A stretch of DNA of 64,000 nt from assembly GCA_021018995.1 (NCBI GenBank), contig CM037584.1, forward strand, positions 141,501,317-141,565,316, in the 5' to 3' direction. Numbering within the stretch: position 1 is the first letter of the stretch; every line of letters begins with the position of its first letter. Shown in pieces: positions 56,342 through 64,000 of this stretch. The DNA is from Chloranthus sessilifolius. Its lineage: Eukaryota > Streptophyta > Magnoliopsida > Chloranthales > Chloranthaceae. The notes beneath the pieces are model-generated. The model was not told where the DNA came from, made no database searches, and was given only the letters and a program-made list of their open reading frames with translations. Both the position numbers and the translations under genes were made by a program.

Positions 56342-57274
56342 TCAATCAAACAATTTATGGAGGTTCACCAGATGATCACCTCTTTCTTGTGGCTTGGAAA
56401 TCATGTCGTCAATGTACACTTCGATTTCCCTGTGCATCATGTCATGAAATAATGCTGTCATTACCCTTTGATATGTTGCTCCGACATTTTTTAAATCGAA
56501 AGGAATGACCCGATAACAAAAGGTTCCCCAGGTTGTGATAAAAGTTGTATTTTCTCTGTCCTCCTCTGCCATCTTGATCTGATTGTATCTGAAAAAACTG
56601 TTCATGAACAAAAGTATCCCATGCCTAGCGGTGTTATCGGCCAAAATATCGTTGTGTGGTAAGGGAAAGTCGTCCTTCGGGCTCGCCTTGTTGAGATTTC
56701 TAAAATTGACACACATGCGAACCTTTCCGTCTTTCTTTGGTACCGGCACAACCACTCTGGGTATTTGGAGACCATGAGAAAACCTGCGTTGTACTGCTTG
56801 ATGACCTCATCCTTTACCTTCAACATCCATTCGAGGCCTGAGACATCTCAACTTCTGCTTGATAGGCCTCACATCGGGGTATAGTGGCAACTCATGCTTA
56901 ACCAAATTGGTATCCAGACCTGGCAAATCCTCATATGACCATGCGAAAACATCTTGATATGATTGAAGAAAATCAATCATGCTTTGTTTTTCCTTAGGAG
57001 ACAACAACGTTCCGATCTTTGTAATTTTAGAATCCTCCTCTGTTCCCAGATTGACATCCTCGATTTCTTCGATGATTGGGGTAGGGTCGTTCTCAAAATC
57101 AACATATTGCTCAAGGAGTTCGCTGGGGAGCTCCTCAATTGCAACGTCCTCGTCCAGATCCGTGACTCCTACCTCTTCATATATTTCTACATGAAAGGGT
57201 TCGACTTCACGTTGGACGTGTTCTTCATGTAAGGCATCTTGAATTTTACTTTTTTCCAGAATTTTAAAAGACAA
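56342..57274 (-). pseudogene. Tat2 reverse transcriptase
   Basis: 56342-56755 holds VPVPKKDGKVRMCVNFRNLN, FPLPHNDIL, YQRVMTALF and the catalytic YIDD (VYIDDMISK). 56807-57274 is the N-terminal linker ending LPGLDTNLVKHELPLYPDV. A frame break near 56780 separates them. The thumb lies in stop-rich sequence below 56342. Confidence 0.87.
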
Positions 57275-57755
57275 TATTTTTTTATTGTTTTGTATTTTTT
57301 CTATTTTTTTAGGTTTTTTCTTTTCTGCGGAGACAGGCCCTTAGAAAGAAAGGTTTCTAAATATGCATGGTGTTACTTGCCAAAGGCTATCTCCTTTTTT
57401 TACAGGTTGTTTTTTTTAGGAAGCCAATGCCAAACTTTAGGCGACTTGAAGCTTCTAGAGTTATGGGAACCGAAGCCCAATTTCTTACCTGTGGTGCAGT
57501 ACCCTTACTCAGTTCAGTGGGGGAGGTGGATTGAGATGACTCTTTTTCCTCCAACATGTTTACGACAGCCTCATCTTGGACCTAGTCATCAACTATTAAA
57601 CTGGACTCGGGGTTGGGTGGCTTGGTTGGAAAGGATACTTCCTCCTTAAAGAGTGACAAGGAGGCGAGGTCTATTTCTTCATCTGGAGGGACAATTTCAG
57701 GGTTGGCCAGGTGGATGTCAGCTTTTTTATGTGGGGTGAGTTATGCCGCCCCATT

Positions 57756-58166
57756 CTAATCGATTTTTATGACTCCTACACTCACAAAGGTGTTTCTAAT
57801 GAGCAGCCGTGGATGGAGTTCATCTTCTTCCAGGTCTATCCCTCTCTCTTTGGCTACGACGGTAGTACGATCTTTTTCCTTGGCTTCTTGGACTTCCTCG
57901 TCTGTAGGCTTGTATCCTAATCCAAACTTGACTTGCTGTCCCCCTTTTGCTCTGACTGGATCCCTTCTGCCTTGCAAGCGGGGGCCTAATCCTTTTCCTC
58001 TTTGGTAGCCCCATCTCTGGAGCATTGTAACAACTGCCGTCATCCCTGCTTCTCGAAGTAACTTTTCTAAGAGGTTCCGATGCCATGGCTGCCACGTCAT
58101 ACTGAAAGCTATGCATATCTGCATCCTTAGCTGTGTGTGGCACATCCAAAACTTTGAGATTCTCAA
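57756..58166 (-). pseudogene. Tat2 G-patch segment
   Basis: MLQRWGYQRGKGLGPRLQGR is the G-patch, followed by LGYKPTDEEVQEAKEK and NTFVSVGVIKID, aligned with Tat1 30680-31000. RNA-binding by analogy with other G-patch proteins. Confidence 0.83.
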
Positions 58167-58776
58167 TGCTATGTGTAGCTCTCTCCCCTTCTTCTCGACC
58201 TTCGCCTAAGATGGCTATGACCTTTTGCTCAGATATGAATTTGAGCTTTTGATGGAGGTAGAAGGTACTGCCCTAATTTCATGTAGCCACGGGCGCCCTA
58301 GTAGTAAATTGAACATGGACTTGATATCCATGACCTGGAAGGAGATAGAGAAGGTCATTGACCTGATGGTGAGCTAAAGATCAACTTCTCCTATCACCTC
58401 CCTCATGGTATTGCCAAATCCTCTGGACCATGTCTTGGTTGACTTGAAGGTGGACAGATCGACCCCTATCCTGGTGGTGGTTCTCAATGGGCATACATTC
58501 AACACTAATCAATTATCTATCGACACCAAGGGGCTCACTAGATTCTCGATTTTCACTGTGATGTTGAGAAACTTGGAATGGTTGGGTCCTTCGAGCAGAA
58601 GGTCAACATCTGAGAATGAGATGACATTAGGGGCCAACACCCGCTTGATCATCTGTCCTACCTCATCTGGGGAAGCCTTGTCTGAGACATAAGTGTCCTT
58701 GAGAGCCACCATTAGAGCATTGAGATGTGGTGGGGACGTCATCAGTAAGTCCCAAATGGAGATGTGAGCTGGCATT
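58167..58776 (-). pseudogene. Tat2 protease region, truncated
   Basis: 58509-58775 matches the segment before the protease (ISIWDLLMTSPPHLNALMVALK, VSPLVSIDN). The DxGS loop breaks after IDN at 58509. Sequence homologous to Tat1 ends exactly at 58776. Confidence 0.78.
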
Positions 58777-61028
58777 TGATGTGGCTATTATTATACTCAG
58801 CCTTAACCTATTGCAAGCGCACAATGGAAATTGCAACACCAGTATAGGATTGTTCCCACGAGGAAGGTCAAATTTTTTTTTTGTTGTAAAAACTTTTATT
58901 TGTCTTTTAAATATCTAATCTACTAGAAAAATAAGAATAAAAGAATGGTTGTTTAAACTAATTATAGAAATCTAAATCCTCCTACTTCAAGACTATGGTC
59001 GTCAATCACAATCCTTCAGTTCTCGAATGCTTTCAAAAGGAAAGTACCGTTACACCATATCTCAGTCCTCTAGAATTTGGGCGTCAATAAAAAACTAAAT
59101 TTCCTCAACACAGATTTATACTAATAAACAATCTTCCCAAAATTTGGGCGTCAATCAAACTCAAGAAAATTGAAGATGAAAAATAAAAACCGTTACACTA
59201 ATATCCTCAAACTCTCAATTTTAGGCGCCAATTAAAATCAAGAAGAATTGGATGTTTACAAAGTAGTAAAGTGTATAAAATAAATCTAAGCTAGAAAGCA
59301 AAGTAGAACCATCCAAAGGGTCGATTTTTCAGAATTCCTTGGTCTTAGTTGTCAGGCAAGACTTTCAGAAATCTGTGGACGATTTTACTTGATAAAAACT
59401 ACTCTAAGATGATCTTCCAGAATTTCAATCTCAGTTGTCGATTGATGCTGAAAATTCTTTGGATAAGTTTACTCCTATGCTGAGCCATCTAATTTATAGT
59501 CTCCTGAATGTTTTCAGTGAAGTTACCTGCAAACTTTAAAATATTTTTAGCTTTTTCAAAGATTTTTTTCTAAGACAAAATAAAATAAATTCTATACTAC
59601 TATTTTTACTAAGTAATTACCATTCAGTCATTACATGATGATTATGAATTTCAGAAATACGATTCCAACCATACATTACTTCTCATCCTAGTATTTATCC
59701 TTGATCAAGATCCTCAACAATTTCAACTCATGAAAACCATGCATGGAGTGTATGTGCGTATCAATGACAAGTTTCTTCATCATATATTTTTCTAAACTGC
59801 AGATTTAGAAAATCTTTTCGTCCGAACTCTCACTGAGGCAGTCTCTCTAAAAGAATGTCAAAATTTTTGGGTTCTCTCAATATGATGTATATATGTGCAA
59901 CAATATCAAGGACAACAGATAGATTAGTAAATTGCATGAAAAGATAATCTATTCTATTCATATGCTTATCAGAGTTTCCATAGTATGTATCATACAGATC
60001 TCTACTAGACTCATGCTGTTGCAAACGAAAGATCAAAATGGTCTCTATCAGCTTGTAATGGGGCTTTGGGTTAAGAAGGTTCCAAAGAAAGGTAGAAGGG
60101 GTTTAAGAGTTTTGAGAATTCAGCTCATCTTTTTGCTATCTTCTTCTTCTCTTTCTTTCTTTTTTGCTTCAGTAAGTATCCAAAGAGCTGGCTAACTTCT
60201 TCCCATTTACTTGTAATTTTCATTTTTGGTAAATCCCATTTTCTTTAATTTATTTTCTTTCAGATATCCTCTTGAAATTTTCTTTGGAAGCTTTTTACTT
60301 ACAATTTCTCTCATCTTTCTCCCATATTTTCATAAAGTTATTTATTTCCGCTGTACCCTATTTGAGTTATCTCTTATCAGATAATAGTAGTCTCTCTCCA
60401 AAGAAAGAATATTAGTTCAAAAGCTCACTGGGTATATAATTTTTGAAACTATTATCTAAATTCTGTAATTTAAAGCAATGTATAATTTCAAATAGTTAGT
60501 TATGATATGTGTACAAGAGAACTAGACATGAATATCAACTGCTTCATATCATTAATGCTCGAACTTCTACTACGATGATGGTTATGTAGATAGAATCTTA
60601 TTTCATTAATCATGATTCGCATGGAATGGCTAACTGAAGAAATTTTAGAACTAAACTGTCCTAAAAAGAAATTTTTAAAAATAGAATAATTTTTTTTTTT
60701 TTTGAAGATGCAAAAAGCAAAAGTAATATACAGAGAGTGTGTGTACCCCCCCAAACTTAAATGGGACAATGCCCTCATTGTTCTCAAAATAGGGATACTC
60801 AAAAATTTATTTACCATTGGAGCTACGAGTGTACTGGGCGTATAATCTGCAAAGAAAATCAAAGATCTCCCCCAAACTTAGGAGAGATCACTTCTGGTTC
60901 AAACAAATAGAAAGGGCAAGAGCACCGTAAAGAAAATAATTAGAATTAGTAGGCCAAAAGAAACTTTCATATATTGAACAAAGTATTTACAGAGTGCATG
61001 AAAAGAAAATATATTTACATTAAAAGAT
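58777..61028 (-). mobile_element. Partial gypsy-type LTR element
   Basis: Starts TGATGTGG at 58777 (CACATCA on the minus strand), with CCTCGTGGGAACAATCCTATA close by, like the 3' end of the solo LTR at 19287-21106. A minus-strand polypurine-like AAGTTTGGGGGGG at about 60748-60762 suggests an LTR of about 1.97 kb (58777-60745) followed by internal sequence. No duplication or second LTR is visible. No coding sequence recognised. Confidence 0.5.
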
Positions 61029-61487
61029 TGTAGACACCCAAATTTGGTCCAAGGCCCAAGCGAGACATACTTCGAGAGAGGCGCACCCCTGAGCTTCTGA
61101 TAGCACCCCCTGTATCCTTAGGAATCTTCTCAAACCCTTAGAAACTTACCCAAACCCTTATAAATTACCCCCAACCCTTAGAAACCTCTCCGAAACCCTT
61201 AGTTAACCCTCCTGGGCAATGGTTAGAGTGAGATGTATTAGGGCTAGCAGGGACCTCTACTGAGACTAAATCTTATACCATTGAAAAGTAGAGGTTCCCA
61301 GCTTTCCAACAAGTCAAAAATCACCTCAATCCGAGTTGTACTTCAAAAGTTATGTCGATCTGAAAAGTGACCAAGAATGCACCAAGTAGAGGCATGCATG
61401 GCGTGCATATTACACACGCCAAGTATAAGTGGGCCCCTAGCTACCTTATACTTCAAAAGGAGATTAAAAATAGAAAATTAAAGGTCT
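61029..61487 (+). mobile_element. Third Tat-type LTR, partial, plus strand
   Basis: TGTAGACACCCAAATTTGG is the LTR start seen in Tat1 and Tat2, here on the plus strand. It contains a dyad (61400-61420, GGCGTGCATA/T/TACACACGCC with mismatches). It breaks off where the Athila-type LTR begins. Confidence 0.65.
61400..61420. repeat. Palindrome in third Tat-type LTR
   Basis: GGCGTGCATAT TACACACGCC: outer GGCGTG/CACGCC (with one offset) around an AT centre. Same position type as in the other Tat LTRs. Confidence 0.7.
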
Positions 61488-63678
61488 ATGGACTACACAC
61501 CAAGGTAAGCCTACGCAAAGCCTGCAAGTAAATAGGGCTGTTGTAGCAAGTTTTAAAAGGTAAGTAAGGGTATGTCCACAGGGAAATGTGTTCTAAAGGA
61601 TGGTAAATCTCTAGATCTGGAGTGGATCTGACACTCTATCCTAAATTAAGCTAAACTCAAAGTAGGAAAGAGAAGAGGTTTTGTGATTTTGTCACTTTAA
61701 CTATAGATTACAGAATTAAATGCTATTGATCCAGATCTAGTCCAACACAGAGAATAGAGGAGATGTAGAAGAGATGAAAATTCAAAAGATGAGAACAACA
61801 ACTAGGGGTATTGGTCTCTTACTGAAAATCAAAGGAATCAAAGAACTTGTATAGATCTGATTTGCTACAATCCTCTTTTTTGACTCTATGCTTCCCAGGT
61901 TACCCCGGCAGAGGCGAGGTATAAGAATCCAATCTTAACCAGAGAATTAAAGTAATCCTAAAGCTATGATCGGTCCACTTTAATGATCACAGACCATCCT
62001 AGAGATTGTTCCAATCCTTTGATTTTAATTAGAACAAGAAAACCATTACAGATGCTGTAGATGCCAGGCTACCAGCTCCCCATTTTCGATTAACATCTGC
62101 AGGAGTATCCAATCCAGGAAAATCAAATGCGAAAAAGTGAAATATAGATCAGAATAACCTTTAAAATCCATAATTATATTACAAGCTTATAATACTATTG
62201 TGCCAAGATCTGCAATCTGTATAATATATAGTCTATTACAAGCCTTTAAATCTCTCAATTTACAGCTTAAGACCTCACCCTAACTATTGAGAAGAGTTTA
62301 GCCACTCATGATTGGCTAAAGAGAGATTAGGAGGAGGAAGGAGGGAGAATTTGGAGGAAAAATGGATCTCGCTCGAAGCTCTTGTTCTCTCAAATTCTGC
62401 ATGTTCGGTTTGCATTTTCTTCAAGCTTTTATACTCTCCTCCTCTATCCTTAGATCCGTTTCAGCCAATTAGAGCTCAAGGGAATAATTCTGTTATTCTG
62501 GGCTGTTGTTGTGGTCGATTTCTCTTTTAGAACCTCTCTTCCCATTGGCTCTCAACTGGCGAGTACACGTGAAGTAGTTAGGGTTTCCATGCGTGCCCAA
62601 ATATGTACCAAAAATACCCTTAGGGGTCGCTGAAGTGCTTTGGAACTCGTGCACAAAAATATGGAATTCGCAGTTGCTGAAGGAAGACGCGAAGTTGCCA
62701 AAACAAGTGTCGAGAGGTTCACGGGATCCTCTCGACAGGATCTGAATCTGTATTATAATCACATTGACAGGTTGCATCAGCTTCCGATAGCTTTGCAGAC
62801 TTCTCGACAAGATTGAAGTACTAGTTGACAAGTTTGGCAGTGTCTCGACAGGTCTGGAATGGCTCTCGATAGGTTTGAACACACCTCAACAAGTTGATGA
62901 AGATCCTGTCGACAGCTTGGGAGAACGTCTCGAGAGGTTGGTTTGAACTTGTCGACAGGACTGCAGGCTTATTTCTTTATTCTGCTTAGTTCCACACTCA
63001 TCCTCTTGACAGGTTATAGATAATCGTGTCGATGGTTTTTACAATCTTCAGTGAAGTGCTCGACAGGTTGGCTCAATCCTCACGAGATTGAACGTTGCTT
63101 TCGGTAAGTTATCGACAGGCTGTCTTGAACTTCTTGATAGGTTCAGTTGAACCTCACGATAAGTATCTTGGAACCTCTCGACTTCATCTGTACCTTGAAG
63201 TATCCTCTCGACAGCTTCTATGTCTGTACTTCCAACTTCTCGATAGGTGTTGAAACCTCACGAGCTATTCATCTTTTCAACTCAGTACCTCTCGACAGCT
63301 TTTTATGCACATGTTCAACCTCTTGAGTGCTTGGTTTTCGATCATCAGAACCTCTCAATAGCTGGACTTAACCTCTCGATAGGTTCTGTCTTGTACTTAC
63401 GTAGCTGGCACACATCTTAGGTGTGCGGTTCTTCCTTTGTTCAACATTTAGCAACCCCTTAGCAGGTTCAATCTTTATTCCTTACAGTTGGACGTGGTCT
63501 CAAGCCTTTCCAAATGGGTAGCACAGTGCTTCTTGGGTTCTTTTAAATGAATTTCTGCACTAAGCTGGAATTTGTTGCTTATCTATAAAACATACTTAAA
63601 GCACCTTATTAGTTAGCTCAAGGGTCCAACAAAGGTCAGGTTAAGAGGTGAAAAATGATATTTTTCACTACTTACGCA
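61488..63678 (-). repeat. Athila-type 3' LTR, minus strand
   Basis: Aligns, reversed, with the Athila LTR (for example AGCAAGTTTTAAAAG, TGTCCACAGGGAAATG, and TTTTTCACTACTTACGCA at the end). It carries its own motif cluster (TCGACAGGTT). The low-coordinate end is approximate. Confidence 0.78.
62688..63385. repeat. CTCGACAGGTT motif cluster
   Basis: About 25 copies of CTCGACAGG, CTCGATAGG or their complements, spaced about 20-40 bp. It occupies the same LTR region as the CCTATCGA cluster of the first Athila, with a shifted consensus. Confidence 0.85.
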
Positions 63679-64000
63679 CCCCCACACCTAAGCCTTGCTA
63701 GTCCCTGAGCAAAGGAGAAAGTAAAAATAATTAACCTACAAAATTAGATGCCACTTTCGTAGGGAGCACGGGTGCATTTGGCACATGCACCAAGCCTTTT
63801 AAATCCCAAGGTGATCCCTAGTGGAGGAGTGAAGTCTCCTGAGGGTTTACAGTGAAGTAACCCACAAACTTCTCTAATAGAATTAGTTAATAACAGTGCA
63901 GCATGTTAGAATAAAATTCCCACCTTGTCCATTTAGTTTTTTAGAGGATTCCCAGCAAAAATAGAACAGTTTAAAACTTAAACCTTACTGTAATTCCTTC
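63679..64000 (-). mobile_element. Athila-type internal 3' edge, minus strand
   Basis: A polypurine tract (GGTGTGGGGGTG on the minus strand) abuts the LTR, then sequence matching 46800-47050 of the first Athila (for example TTGCTCAGGGACTAGCAAG, GACTTCACTCCTCCACTAGG). The element continues beyond the window. Confidence 0.78.

Larger units (their letters stand above)
50176..58776 (-). mobile_element. Second Tat-like retrotransposon (Tat2), truncated
   Basis: Minus strand, diverged from Tat1 but in the same order: 3' LTR (50176-51595), polypurine tract, antisense coiled-coil exon, repeat motifs, integrase, RNase H pair, RT, G-patch and protease N-terminal segment. It stops abruptly at 58776 inside coding sequence, where another LTR begins (58777). 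Its gag and 5' LTR are not in the window. Confidence 0.88.

Overview
This is nuclear DNA from a flowering plant, and almost all of it is stacked, decayed transposable elements. The plant-specific families present are a Mutator-like element carrying a DUF1985/ULP gene, a small TRIM, and Athila and Tat/Ogre Ty3-gypsy retrotransposons. I cannot name the species. I found no intact host gene, rRNA gene or tRNA gene.

Layout. 1-5.5 kb: a broken MULE, with the C-terminal part of a transposase (+) facing a ULP1-type protease pseudogene (-) that carries DUF1985, coiled-coil and proline-rich parts. Arrays of 20-bp palindromes lie between the two genes and in predicted introns. 5.9-6.4 kb: a three-LTR TRIM flanked by CTAAT. 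6.4-11.6 kb: non-coding, with dispersed repeats. 11,637-49,180: one Athila-like element (2.1-kb LTRs, tRNA-Asp-type PBS, TSD GTACC). Its gag is split by a minus-strand Tat/Ogre-like element at 14,440-38,827 (1.6-kb LTRs, tRNA-Arg-type PBS, TSD ATAGG). That element holds, antisense to its own pol, a spliced plant-mobile-domain gene, and a solo LTR has landed in its T-rich tail (19,287-21,106). 50,176-58,776: a second, more decayed minus-strand Tat-like element. 58,777-64,000: three further partial retroelements abutting or nested (a gypsy LTR on the minus strand, a Tat-type LTR on the plus strand, and an Athila-type LTR plus internal edge on the minus strand).

How the parts relate. The two exact 5-bp TSDs and the gag reading frame that resumes across the inserted Tat element fix the order: Athila first, Tat second, solo LTR third. 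The coding regions are recognisable but broken, mostly by single in-frame stops that look like C-to-T or G-to-A changes, so I call them pseudogenes.

Most unusual signal. Short CG-containing palindromes recur in unrelated elements. The clearest case is a roughly 23-bp dyad (arms GGGCGTATATA and TATATACGCCC) repeated at a 47-bp period in both Tat LTRs and again beside the antisense gene. Related elements carry different arm sequences at similar places that are still self-complementary. The MULE has its own 20-bp palindromic arrays and a perfect 62-bp palindrome.
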